DNA from: V1-33 sp039795165
GTDB taxonomy: Bacteria; Verrucomicrobiota; Verrucomicrobiia; Verrucomicrobiales; V1-33
Direction of reading: 5' to 3'
Length of the DNA: 64,000 nt
NCBI GenBank assembly: GCA_039795165.1
Contig: JBDKER010000003.1
Span: 62,001-126,000, forward strand
Both the position numbers and the translations under genes were made by a program. Below, one piece after another: positions 25,177-33,266 of the stretch; within the stretch, counting starts at the first letter, position 1; each line of letters starts with the position of its first letter. Under the pieces are notes generated by a model, which worked only from the letters and a program-made list of their open reading frames with translations, was not told the origin of the DNA and ran no database searches.

Positions 25177-26325
25177 TCAGGAGGACAGAGTGAAGGCCGG
25201 CAGCTTGATGATCTGTCCGCCTTTCATGGCGGATTCGTGTGCGCAGAGACCCACGCACGTCCAGTTGGCTGACTGGCGGGCATTGGGGAAGGGTTCGCGG
25301 TCGTCGACGAGCGCGCTGATGATTTCGTGGGCAAGGTGGGGGTGGCTGCCTCCGTGGCCCGCCCCCTGGGTGAAACTGAGGTGCGTCTTCTTCCCGAGAT
25401 CGTACACTCCCTTGGTGGTGAATGGCTGAATGGCTTTCGGGAGGCGTTTGGCGTAGTCGGGAGCCGTCACCTTTTTGGGGATCTTGGGTTCCGGCAACTT
25501 GGCGCGGTGCATGACGAGCGGTTCGTGTTCGATGAGGGGCCATTCCACAGAGATCTTGTCGCCGTAGACATCGATGCTCTCGCGGTACTGGCGGGCTGTG
25601 TCGAAGAGGCTGCGGATGATGCGGGCCGAGAGGTCGCTGTTGCGGAACTTGATGTGTGCAGTTTCGACGGCAAAAGGGCTGCCGTAGTGTTTCTGCAGTT
25701 CCTCGCGGACGGTGCCGGAACCGAAGCAGCTGACATATTCGGCGTCGGCTTCGGCAAGTCCGGCTACGGGTCCGACGCAGTGGGTGGCGTACCACATGGG
25801 GGGCAGTCCAGGCCAGTAGTTTGGCCATCCGTCCATGTCCTGCTGGTGCGAAGCCTGCACGAACTGAAGCTTTCCGAGAATCCCTTTGTCCTTGAGTTCC
25901 TTCATGTAGAGGTACTCGCGGGCATAGACGACCGTTTCCGCCATCATGTACTTCAGGCCCGTCTTCTTGACGAGGTCGACGATCTGCTTGCATTCCTCGA
26001 TGCTGGTGGCCATCGGCACGGTACAGCAGACGTGCTTGCCGGCTTTGAGAGCGGCAATGGACTGCCAGCCATGATCCGGGATGGGGGAATTGATGTGGAC
26101 CAGGTCAATGTCCGGGTCCTTGAGCATCTCATTGAAATCGGTGTAGCGCTTTTCGATTTCGAAGGCATCGCCAATGGCATCGAGCTTCGAGCGCGTGCGC
26201 TGGCAGATCGCGTACATCTTCGCCTGCGGGTGGCGCTGGTAGATCGGAATGAATTCGGCTCCGAATCCGAGGCCGACGATGGCCACGTTCACCTTCTTGT
26301 AGGATTTTTTCGCTTTGGCTGGCAT
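25177..26325 (-). CDS. Gfo/Idh/MocA family oxidoreductase
   Basis: 382 residues. The Rossmann motif VNVAIVGLGFGAEFIP (12-27) binds NAD(P). AALKAGKHVCCTVPMATSIEE corresponds to the EKP region, with VPMA replacing the usual EKP/EKPLA. A C-terminal (beta/alpha) domain contains GHGGSHPHLAHEIISAL near the end. The substrate is probably a sugar or inositol derivative, but it cannot be named. No signal peptide is seen. It is co-oriented with the XylR-type gene downstream. Confidence 0.9.
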   Translation of the reverse strand: MPAKAKKSYKKVNVAIVGLGFGAEFIPIYQRHPQAKMYAICQRTRSKLDAIGDAFEIEKRYTDFNEMLKDPDIDLVHINSPIPDHGWQSIAALKAGKHVCCTVPMATSIEECKQIVDLVKKTGLKYMMAETVVYAREYLYMKELKDKGILGKLQFVQASHQQDMDGWPNYWPGLPPMWYATHCVGPVAGLAEADAEYVSCFGSGTVREELQKHYGSPFAVETAHIKFRNSDLSARIIRSLFDTARQYRESIDVYGDKISVEWPLIEHEPLVMHRAKLPEPKIPKKVTAPDYAKRLPKAIQPFTTKGVYDLGKKTHLSFTQGAGHGGSHPHLAHEIISALVDDREPFPNARQSANWTCVGLCAHESAMKGGQIIKLPAFTLSS

Positions 26326-26506
26326 GGGGTGCTGAGATGAGTGGAAAGATGGGGGGGACTGAGAAAATGCGACGCCACTGTGTTCCCGGAAAACCGGACG
26401 ATCCAGTGATTCTTGCGTATTTGACTTGAGGAAATGGACACCCAGTCCGGTCAGGATGAGGCGGGTGCTTCCGGGTCTCGGTTCGCGGGGCGCACCCCGG
26501 AGCCAT

Positions 26507-26881
26507 TCACTTCCGTGGCGGCGTGGTCTTGGCCGTGGTCTTGGCCGCTGCTTTGGGCACCGATTTCTTGCGGGGGGCGCGCTTGATTTCGACCGGGCCG
26601 AGTTCGCGCTTCATGATGGCGAAGAGGCGCTGCAGTTCGAGTTTCTTGGAAGCCGGGATCTCGTTCCAATGGGTATCGGTGAGCGCTCCTTCGATGGCGT
26701 AGGCGGCCACCACGGAAACAGGATGACCGGCCTGGAGCATGCGGCGGCAGACTTCGATGGCTCCCAGCTTGGCGAGTTCCGATTTGGTTTTGACTCCTGC
26801 ATCGAGGAGCCAAAGGGCGGTTTTTTCCCCGAGATTCTTCAGGGCGGCAAGCTGGCGGAGGCTGGTTTCTGCGTCTGGCAT
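26507..26881 (-). CDS. TfoX C-terminal domain protein
   Basis: 124 residues. LAALKNLGEKTALWLLDAGVKTKSELAKLGAIEVC and EGALTDTHWNEIP match the TfoX/Sxy C-terminal domain (PF04994), a small helical domain with an HhH-like start. The N-terminal TfoX domain is absent. The tail (about 100-124) is Lys/Ala/Thr-rich (APRKKSVPKAAAKTTAKTT), resembling histone-H1-like tails and likely to bind nucleic acid. Its role is unknown; such stand-alone domains are common. A sigma-54 promoter for the divergent glnK lies between the two starts. Confidence 0.8.
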   Translation of the reverse strand: MPDAETSLRQLAALKNLGEKTALWLLDAGVKTKSELAKLGAIEVCRRMLQAGHPVSVVAAYAIEGALTDTHWNEIPASKKLELQRLFAIMKRELGPVEIKRAPRKKSVPKAAAKTTAKTTPPRK

Positions 26882-26969
26882 AGCGGAAAGTCTATAAGCG
26901 CCGATCCGGCACTTGTCAGCGAATCAATCGCAAACCTCGGAAAAAAATTTCCCGACAATTGCCGATACT

Positions 26970-26984
26970 TGGCACGGTGCTTGC
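26970..26984 (+). promoter_or_regulatory. Sigma-54 (RpoN) promoter of glnK-amtB
   Basis: TTGGCAC (26969/26970-26975), 5 bp, then TTGC (26981-26984): the -24 GG and -12 GC are at the required spacing and match the TGGCAC-N5-TTGC consensus fully. Transcription would start near 26996, about 59 nt before the glnK ATG. An 8-bp palindrome GGTGCACC (27012-27019) lies in the leader. RpoN control of glnK-amtB by NtrC is well known in proteobacteria. Confidence 0.8.
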
Positions 26985-27054
26985 TTCCCCCGAAAAGTCG
27001 TCTGCTTTGCAGGTGCACCGGAGCGGGCCCAGGCAACCACAAACCCCATCAACC

Positions 27055-27393
27055 ATGAAAAAAGTAGAAGCAATTATCAAGCCCTTCAAGCTGGAGGACG
27101 TCAAGGAGGCCCTCCACGAGATCGGGATCGAAGGCATGACGGTGACTGAAGTGAAGGGCTTCGGGCGTCAGAAGGGACACACGGAGATTTACCGCGGCAG
27201 CGAGTACACGGTCGATTTTCTTCCTAAGATCAAGGTGGAGGTGGTGACCTCCGATGACCGGGTGGCGGGAGCGGTTGAAGCCATCGTGAAGGCGGCGCGC
27301 ACCGGGAAGATTGGAGACGGCAAGGTCTTCATTTCGCCGGTCGAGTCGGCGGTGCGGATCCGGACCCAGGAGAAGGACGAGGCAGCGGTGTGA
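27055..27393 (+). CDS. glnK: Nitrogen regulatory protein P-II
   Basis: 112 residues, standard P-II length. MKKVEAIIKPFKLEDVKEAL opens the trimer-forming fold. The T-loop has GRQKGHTEIYRGSEYTVDFLPK with Tyr51, the usual uridylylation site. The C-terminal part has TGKIGDGKVFISPVESAVRIRT, the P-II C-terminal signature that binds ATP/2-oxoglutarate. Next to amtB, so it is named glnK; it would plug the ammonium channel when nitrogen is plentiful. The ATG lies 28 bp before the amtB ATG gap and shares the sigma-54 promoter. Confidence 0.96.
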   Translation: MKKVEAIIKPFKLEDVKEALHEIGIEGMTVTEVKGFGRQKGHTEIYRGSEYTVDFLPKIKVEVVTSDDRVAGAVEAIVKAARTGKIGDGKVFISPVESAVRIRTQEKDEAAV

Positions 27394-27421
27394 GAACAGA
27401 AAACCAGAAGAAATCAACAGC

Positions 27422-28822
27422 ATGAAAACAATTCTTGGAATCATAGCATTGAGCATGTGGACGGCCTTCGGAGGCCTGACGGCGGTGGCACAGGACGCGG
27501 CGCCACCGGCTGCCGCGGCGGAAACGGCGGCACCTGCCGCGGAAGCTCCGGCGGCGGCGGAGGCTCCGGCGGAGGAAGCGCCCAAGCCTCTTGATCCCGG
27601 GCATCAGGCCTGGCAGATGACATCGACGGCGCTGGTGCTATTCATGACGCTGCCGGGCTTGGCGCTTTTCTACGGCGGGCTTGTCCGGAAGAAGAACGTG
27701 CTTTCGGTGCTGGCGCAGTGTCTTGGCATTGCGGGCATGGTGACGATCCTGTGGTGGCTGTGCGGCTACAGTCTGGCGTTCAGCGGGGCTGGGAAATTCA
27801 TCGGAAACCTGGACATGATTTTCTTCCGGGGGATTGATCCTGCGAAGACTGGCGAAGGCAGCGCTGACATTTCGAATGGGATCTGGGTGATTTTCCAGCT
27901 CACCTTTGCGATCATTACGCCAGCGCTCATTGTCGGGGCGATTGCCGAGCGGATGAAGTTTGCTGCGGTGATGCTGTTTGTGCTGCTGTGGATGTTTGCG
28001 GTTTATTTCCCGCTGGCGCACATGGTGTGGGATTCTGACGGATTCATGTGCGGTGGCCTCGCTGGTGACAAGGCACCGATTGCGGCGCTGGACTTTGCGG
28101 GCGGTACGGTGGTGCACATGAGTTCGGGATTCAGTGCCCTTGTGCTGTGCATCCTGCTCGGGAAGCGTCACAACTACGGCAAGGAGAAGATGTCTCCGCA
28201 CAGCATGGTTTTGTGCATGGTGGGTACCGGGATGCTCTGGGTGGGCTGGTACGGCTTCAATGCGGGTTCGGCTCTTGGTTCGAATGCTCTCGCGGTGACT
28301 GCATTTGTGACGACCACGCTGGCGGCCGGGACGGCTGGGTTCGTGTGGGGCATGGTGGAATGGCTGCACCGCGGCAAGCCGAGTGTGCTGGGCTTCTGTT
28401 CCGGGATTGTTGCAGGTCTGGTGGTGGTGACCCCTGCCTGCGGGTTCATCACCTTCAACGGAGCCATGATCATCGGGCTGCTGGCCGGCATCATTCCGTA
28501 CTTTGCGGTGGTCGTGCTGAAGGCGAAGCTGGGGTATGACGACGCTCTCGACACCTTTGGTGTTCACGGAGTGGGTGGGACCCTGGGAGCCATTCTGACT
28601 GGTGTGCTCGCGGACCCATCCAATTCGACTGTTGCCGCGGTCAAGGACGGCCTGCTGCTCAATCAGATCAAGGCCGGGGCGGTGACCATTGTGCTGAGCG
28701 TGGTCGCGACGGTGGTGATAACCTTTATTGTGAAGGCCGTGGTGGGCCTGCGTCCGTCTGCTGAAGACGAGACGATCGGACTCGACCTTACCGATCACGG
28801 TGAGGAAGGCTACCACGCCTGA
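27422..28822 (+). CDS. amtB: Ammonium transporter
   Basis: 466 residues. A signal peptide (1-24, ending GLTAVAQ) is followed by an Ala/Pro/Glu-rich periplasmic stretch (25-58), then an Amt domain with eleven predicted helices. The pore histidines lie in FAGGTVVHMSSG and DTFGVHGVGGT. GGLVRKKNVLSVLAQ and the gate-lining FQLTFAIITPALIVGA are also present. The Pro/Ala linker is longer than in E. coli AmtB. It is co-transcribed with glnK from the sigma-54 promoter and followed by an intrinsic terminator. Confidence 0.97.
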   Translation: MKTILGIIALSMWTAFGGLTAVAQDAAPPAAAAETAAPAAEAPAAAEAPAEEAPKPLDPGHQAWQMTSTALVLFMTLPGLALFYGGLVRKKNVLSVLAQCLGIAGMVTILWWLCGYSLAFSGAGKFIGNLDMIFFRGIDPAKTGEGSADISNGIWVIFQLTFAIITPALIVGAIAERMKFAAVMLFVLLWMFAVYFPLAHMVWDSDGFMCGGLAGDKAPIAALDFAGGTVVHMSSGFSALVLCILLGKRHNYGKEKMSPHSMVLCMVGTGMLWVGWYGFNAGSALGSNALAVTAFVTTTLAAGTAGFVWGMVEWLHRGKPSVLGFCSGIVAGLVVVTPACGFITFNGAMIIGLLAGIIPYFAVVVLKAKLGYDDALDTFGVHGVGGTLGAILTGVLADPSNSTVAAVKDGLLLNQIKAGAVTIVLSVVATVVITFIVKAVVGLRPSAEDETIGLDLTDHGEEGYHA

Positions 28823-28852
28823 GCAGTATCCAATCGGGGTTGCTGCAGAAAC

Positions 28853-28899
28853 GCTGTGCCCGGGACCGGCTGAAAAGCTGACCCGGGCACAGCCATTTT
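28853..28899 (+). terminator. Terminator of glnK-amtB
   Basis: A perfect 12-bp stem, GCTGTGCCCGGG and CCCGGGCACAGC, around a 17-nt loop (which can form a further small hairpin), followed by CATTTTG. It lies 30 bp behind the amtB stop. Confidence 0.75.
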
Positions 28900-29011
28900 G
28901 CGGTGGAGCGGAGAGCGGTTTGCGTGAGTGGCGTGTGCTCCGTGGCTGGCATGTCATTCCAACTCGGCAAGAGTGGGAAGAGCGGGCCGGAACGGAGACC
29001 GGGAAAGCCGG

Positions 29012-29722
29012 TCAGATGGTGCGGCGCTGGGCGTCTGCGGGCGGCCGTTCTCCTCCGTGGCGGATATCGTATGCGGTCAGGAGGTAGACGGCGTCCTCCG
29101 AGATATTGACAGACTGGTCGCCGATGCGTTCGAGGAGGCTGGTGATGAACAGTGCGTCGACATGTTCCCGGATGCGGACGGGATTCTGTTCCATGCGCGC
29201 GATGATGTCGCGGTGGAAGGCCTTGTAGGCGGCGTCGATTTCGTCATCGCGGCCCTGGATGCGGAGGGCGAGTTCGAGGTCGCCATTGCAGAAGGAATCG
29301 ACGCTGTCCTTGAGCTGGGCGGCGACGAGTTCGTGGATGCCGCGGATGCCTTCGACTTCCTCGGTGGCAGGGTGCTGCATGATCTGGCGGGCGCGGCGGG
29401 CGAGGCTGACGGCGTGGTCGGTGATCCTTTCCAGAGCGGTGGAGACCTTCATGGTGGCGACGACGCGGCGCAGGTTGCGGGCGACCGGGCTGTATTTGAC
29501 CATGATTTCGATCCCTTCGCGGTCGATCTTCTTCTGGAGTTCATCGACTTCGTCGTCGTCGGCGATGGTACGGTTGCAGAGGTCCGGATTTCTTTCGTAG
29601 AGGCCCTGCATGGCGTGGCCGAGGCTGCGCTGGGCGATGTCCCCCATCTGGCGGATGTCGGCTTTGAGGTTATTGATGGCGTCTTCAAACACCCCGAGAA
29701 TATGGCGGGAATCAGTGCTCAT
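29012..29722 (-). CDS. phoU: Phosphate uptake regulator PhoU
   Basis: 236 residues with two three-helix PhoU repeats: MGDIAQRSLGHAMQGLYERNPDL, KYSPVARNLRRVVATMKVSTALERITDHAVSLAR, and the second copy ITSLLERIGDQSVNISEDAVYLL. The paired E-R-I-x-D metal-binding segments are in place. PhoU links the Pst transporter to the PhoR kinase and represses the Pho regulon at high phosphate. The start MSTDSRH (29722) is preferred to a longer frame from 29905, which would overlap pstB2. It is the last gene of the pst locus. Confidence 0.95.
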   Translation of the reverse strand: MSTDSRHILGVFEDAINNLKADIRQMGDIAQRSLGHAMQGLYERNPDLCNRTIADDDEVDELQKKIDREGIEIMVKYSPVARNLRRVVATMKVSTALERITDHAVSLARRARQIMQHPATEEVEGIRGIHELVAAQLKDSVDSFCNGDLELALRIQGRDDEIDAAYKAFHRDIIARMEQNPVRIREHVDALFITSLLERIGDQSVNISEDAVYLLTAYDIRHGGERPPADAQRRTI

Positions 29723-29793
29723 GTGCGTGTCAGTTTTGTAACGGAGTCCGGAGCACGGTGGTGCCCGGGAGGGAGAGAGGATGGTCGTGGGGA

Positions 29794-30564
29794 TCAGCCG
29801 TAGCGGCCCTCGATGTACATGCCGGTTTTCTCGTGCCGCGGAGCTGTGAAAAGGTCGAGGGTGGGCGAGTGTTCGATGATTTCGCCCATGAGCATGAAGA
29901 TGCATTCGTCACTGGCGCGGCGTGCCTGGGCCATGTTGTGGGTGACCATGACGATGGTGAACGTGCGTTTCAGTTCCGAGATGAGTTCCTCGATGCGTTC
30001 GATGCCTGCGGCATCGAGAGCCGAGCAGGGTTCGTCCATGAGGATGATGTCCGGTTTGAGCGGGAGCAGTCGGGCGATGCAGAGTTTCTGCTGCTGTTCG
30101 AGGGTTAGTTCCGTGGCTTTGCGGCGGAGGTTGTCGCACACGGTATCCCAGAGCGAGACCTCGCGGAGGGCGGATTCGACCGCTTGGTCGAGCACGCTGC
30201 GGGAGAGCTGGGAAGCGGGGGTGTGGGCCCTCAGGCCGAAGACAACATTTTCGTAGATGGAGACGGGGAGTGGATTGGGCCGCTGGAAGACCATGCCGGT
30301 GCGTTTCCGGAGGGACGCGAGGGAGACATCTTCATCGAGGATGTTCTTGCCGAGGATGGTGATGCGCCCGGTGGTGCGCACGTTGCCGTAGCGTTCGTTG
30401 ATGCGGTTGAACGAGCGGAGCAGGGTGGTTTTGCCGCAGCCGGAAGGTCCGATGAGGGAAGTGATGATGCCCGGGCGGATCTGCACGCTTACGTCGGTGA
30501 GGGCCTGAAAGCTGCCGTACCAGAGGTTGAAGTTCTGAACGTCGATGCTGATGGGAGATGGCAT
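29794..30564 (-). CDS. pstB: Phosphate ABC transporter ATPase, paralogue 2 (signature motif degenerate)
   Basis: 256 residues, PstB family. Walker A GPSGCGKT (39-46), Q-loop Gln94 in MVFQRPNPLP, Walker B LMDEPCSALD (D177, E178) and H-loop His209 in VTHNM are intact. The ABC signature LSGGQQQR is replaced by LTLEQQQK (153-160), so Ser, both Gly and the Arg are altered. It therefore has a good nucleotide pocket but should not complete a partner's site. The adjacent PstB1 has exactly the reverse pattern (intact signature, lost Gln and His). Gene order after PstB1 (18-bp gap) and before phoU. Confidence 0.9.
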   Translation of the reverse strand: MPSPISIDVQNFNLWYGSFQALTDVSVQIRPGIITSLIGPSGCGKTTLLRSFNRINERYGNVRTTGRITILGKNILDEDVSLASLRKRTGMVFQRPNPLPVSIYENVVFGLRAHTPASQLSRSVLDQAVESALREVSLWDTVCDNLRRKATELTLEQQQKLCIARLLPLKPDIILMDEPCSALDAAGIERIEELISELKRTFTIVMVTHNMAQARRASDECIFMLMGEIIEHSPTLDLFTAPRHEKTGMYIEGRYG

Positions 30565-30582
30565 GGCGCGGGTGGGGGGAGT

Positions 30583-31335
30583 TCAGCCGAATTCGCCGTT
30601 GAGGTAGCGGCCGGTGATTTCCTTTTCCGGGGAAGTGAACATTTGGGAGGTTTCGCCCCATTCGACGAGGGACGAAGCGTTGATGAACGCTACGTGGTCG
30701 GCCATGCGGCGGGCCTGCTGGGTGAGGTTGGTGACGAGCACGATGGTCATGCGTTCGCGGAGGCGGGAGAGGACCTCCTCGATCTTCATGGTGGTCACCG
30801 GGTCGATGGCGATGGAGAATTCATCGAGGCAGAGGATTTCGGGGTCGAGGGAGAGGGCGCGGGCGAGGGTGAGCCGCTGCTGCTGGCCACCGGAGAGTCT
30901 GGTTCCGAGAAGGTCGAGACGGTCCTTGACCTCGTCCCACAGCACGGAGTCGCGCAGGCAGCGTTCCACGATGGCGTCGAGGCTGGCGCGGTCGTGGATG
31001 CCCATGCGGCGCGGGGCGTAGGCGACGTTGTCGTAGACGCTCATGGGCAGGCCCACGGGGAGGGGGAAGACCATGCCGATGCGGCGTCGCAGGCCGTAGA
31101 CATTCCGGATCGCACGGACGTTTTCGCCCGCCACAAAGACATCTCCGCCGACGTGGGCGCTGGTGATGAACTCGATGGTGCGGTTGATGGTTTTGAGGAG
31201 GGTGGTTTTGCCGGAGTTGGCTGGGCCGACGATTCCGAGGATGGTATTGCGGGGGACCGAGAGGGAGATCCGGTCGAGCGCGGTGCGTCCGCTGTAGGTT
31301 ACGGAGACGTCCCTGAATTCGATGTGAGGGGTCAT
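30583..31335 (-). CDS. pstB: Phosphate ABC transporter ATPase, paralogue 1 (Q-loop and H-loop residues lost)
   Basis: 250 residues, PstB family. Walker A GPANSGKT (37-44), the signature LSGGQQQR (147-154) and Walker B CLDEF (D171, E172) are intact. The Q-loop Gln is Pro91 (MVFPLPVGLP instead of MVFQ), the H-loop His is Asn203 (VTNLTQQA instead of VTHNM) and the D-loop is changed (IAID for SALD). It should supply a good signature to a partner but hydrolyse poorly in its own pocket. Located 13 bp behind pstA. Confidence 0.9.
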   Translation of the reverse strand: MTPHIEFRDVSVTYSGRTALDRISLSVPRNTILGIVGPANSGKTTLLKTINRTIEFITSAHVGGDVFVAGENVRAIRNVYGLRRRIGMVFPLPVGLPMSVYDNVAYAPRRMGIHDRASLDAIVERCLRDSVLWDEVKDRLDLLGTRLSGGQQQRLTLARALSLDPEILCLDEFSIAIDPVTTMKIEEVLSRLRERMTIVLVTNLTQQARRMADHVAFINASSLVEWGETSQMFTSPEKEITGRYLNGEFG

Positions 31336-31348
31336 GGCGGGAAGAAGC

Positions 31349-32266
31349 TCACCAGCGTTTGCCGCGGCGGAGGCGCAGTCGCAGGAGGACGGCGGCGCTG
31401 TTGATGGTGAGGATGAGGAGGAGCAGGACGAGGGCGCTGCCGAACTTCATGTGGATGGGCATGCCGGGTACGTCGCGGGCGATGCTGTTGAGGTGCATGG
31501 CCATGGCCATGAACTGTTCGTCGAGGCGGTAGGGTGTGAATTTCGCCCAGCCGGAATCCTCTACCCACATGGAGGCGACGGCTCCGGTGAGCATGATGGG
31601 AGCTGTTTCTCCGGCGGCGCGGGCGACGACCAGGATGACGCCAGTGAGGATGCCGCTGATGCTATTGGGCAGCACGATGGTGCGGATGGTCTGCCAGCGG
31701 GTGGCTCCGAGGTTCCAGCAGGCTTCGCGGAAGTTCCGGGGAACGGCGGCGAGGGCTTCGCGGGTGCTTGTGATGATGACCGGCAGCGTCATCACGGCGA
31801 GGGTGGCAGCGGCCACGAAGAGACTTTTGTTCATCTTCATGGCGGCGACGAAGGCGCCGAGTCCGAAGAGGGCGTGGACGATGCTGGGCACGCCGGCGAG
31901 GCTGGTCACCGCGATCATGATGGCGCGGGTGAAGCGGTTTTCGGGTGCGTATTCGTTGAGGTAGATGCCCGAGAGGATGCCGATGGGAGCGACGATTAGG
32001 AGGCAGAGCACCGTGAGGTAGAATGTGCCGATGAGGGGGCCCCAGATGCCGCCGGAGGATCCTCCGCGGAGCGGATTTTCTGTGAGATACTCCCATGAGA
32101 GGGCCGGCCAGCCCTTCACGAAGATGATGCCGATGATCCAGAGCATCGGGATGATGAGGGCGGCACTCATTGCGAGGAAGACCGACCGCATGATGGCGGT
32201 GGTGCGGTCCTTGCGGGCCTCGTGCTCGGTGGGGGCGAAGGGGTTATCGGTCTCAGGTGCTGGCAT
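31349..32266 (-). CDS. pstA: Phosphate ABC transporter permease PstA
   Basis: 305 residues, inner-membrane permease with six predicted helices. Signatures: YLTENPLRGGSSGGIWGPLIGT, the EAA-loop region TREALAAVPRNFREACWNLGATRWQTIRTIVLPNSISGILTGVIL and a GETAPIMLTG segment. The start overlaps the end of pstC by 14 bp. The EAA loop couples to the ATPases encoded just behind it. Confidence 0.95.
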   Translation of the reverse strand: MPAPETDNPFAPTEHEARKDRTTAIMRSVFLAMSAALIIPMLWIIGIIFVKGWPALSWEYLTENPLRGGSSGGIWGPLIGTFYLTVLCLLIVAPIGILSGIYLNEYAPENRFTRAIMIAVTSLAGVPSIVHALFGLGAFVAAMKMNKSLFVAAATLAVMTLPVIITSTREALAAVPRNFREACWNLGATRWQTIRTIVLPNSISGILTGVILVVARAAGETAPIMLTGAVASMWVEDSGWAKFTPYRLDEQFMAMAMHLNSIARDVPGMPIHMKFGSALVLLLLILTINSAAVLLRLRLRRGKRW

Positions 32267-33236
32267 TGGCTTTGGCTCCCTTGATGATGAAGTCGGCGAT
32301 CAGGTTGATGGCGCAGGTGATGACGAGGAGGAGGATGCCGATGAGGAAGAGGACCTGGTAGTGGGGGTGTCCGGGAGTGGCTTCTCCCATTTCCGCGGCA
32401 ATGGTGGCGGTGAGCGTCTTGATGGGATCGACGAACGAGGTGGGGATCTGGACGACGTTGCCGGTGGCGAGCAGGACGGCCATGGTTTCTCCGACGGCGC
32501 GGCCGACACCGAGCATGCAGGCGGCGAGGAGACCATTGCGTGCGGCTGGGAAGAGGACGCGGTAGACGGTTTCCCATTTGCTGGCTCCGAGGGCCATGGC
32601 GGCTTCCCGGTAGGAATCGGGAACGGCCCGGAGGGCGTCTTCTGAGATGGAGACGATGAGCGGGACGCTCATGAGGGCGAGGATGATGGCTCCATTGAGG
32701 AGGTTGATGCCGAGTTCCGCGCCGGCGTAGCGGATGAGCATGGGGCTGATGATGGTGAGCCCGATGAAGCCCCAGACGATGGAGGGGATGGCCGCGAGGA
32801 TTTCGATGGCAATCTTCATGGTCTCGCGGGTGCGCGGCCCTGCGAATTCGCTGATGTAGATGGCTGCGCCGAGGCCAAGGGGGACGGCCATGGCCATGGC
32901 GACGATGGCGACGGCGAAGTTGCCGATGATGAGGGCGAGGGCACCGTAGCGTGGTTCTGCGCTGGTGGGTCGCCATGTGATGGAGCCGAAGAATTCGCTC
33001 CAGTTCATGGATGGCAGAATGGGGGCGGCCTCCTGGAGAATGAAGTAGAAGATGGCGGCGACGCAGATGATGGAACTCCAGCCGCAGAGCCGGATGAGGA
33101 ACTCCACCGGTCGTTCCATGAGGTCGGCGAGGTCCGCCCAACCGCGCCGGGAGGCCTGCGGCTGGACGGGGCCTCCGGCCGGCACCGCGGATGGGGAGCG
33201 GGATTCGGCACCGCTTTCCGCTGATGGATTGCTCAT
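32253..33236 (-). CDS. pstC: Phosphate ABC transporter permease PstC
   Basis: 327 residues. About 45 hydrophilic residues precede the first helix. The PstC signatures follow: NWSEFFGSITWRPTSAEPRYGALALIIGNFAVAIVAM, FAGPRTRETMKIAIEILAAIPSIVWGFIGL, and the EAA loop DALRAVPDSYREAAMALGASKWETVYRVLFPAARNGLLA. A GETMAVLLATGN segment ends the core. It overlaps pstA by 14 bp and lies 30 bp behind pstS. Confidence 0.95.
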   Translation of the reverse strand: MSNPSAESGAESRSPSAVPAGGPVQPQASRRGWADLADLMERPVEFLIRLCGWSSIICVAAIFYFILQEAAPILPSMNWSEFFGSITWRPTSAEPRYGALALIIGNFAVAIVAMAMAVPLGLGAAIYISEFAGPRTRETMKIAIEILAAIPSIVWGFIGLTIISPMLIRYAGAELGINLLNGAIILALMSVPLIVSISEDALRAVPDSYREAAMALGASKWETVYRVLFPAARNGLLAACMLGVGRAVGETMAVLLATGNVVQIPTSFVDPIKTLTATIAAEMGEATPGHPHYQVLFLIGILLLVITCAINLIADFIIKGAKANAST

Positions 33237-33266
33237 GGATGGGTGGACTTGTTGGGGGTGGCGGGG

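Noticed and set aside
27638..28957. A 439-codon minus-strand frame through amtB
   Set aside because: It mirrors amtB, has no recognisable fold, and spans the amtB terminator.
28997..29013. GACCGG-GAAAG-CCGGTC hairpin at the phoU stop
   Set aside because: It overlaps the stop codon itself and has no T-run, so I do not call it a terminator.
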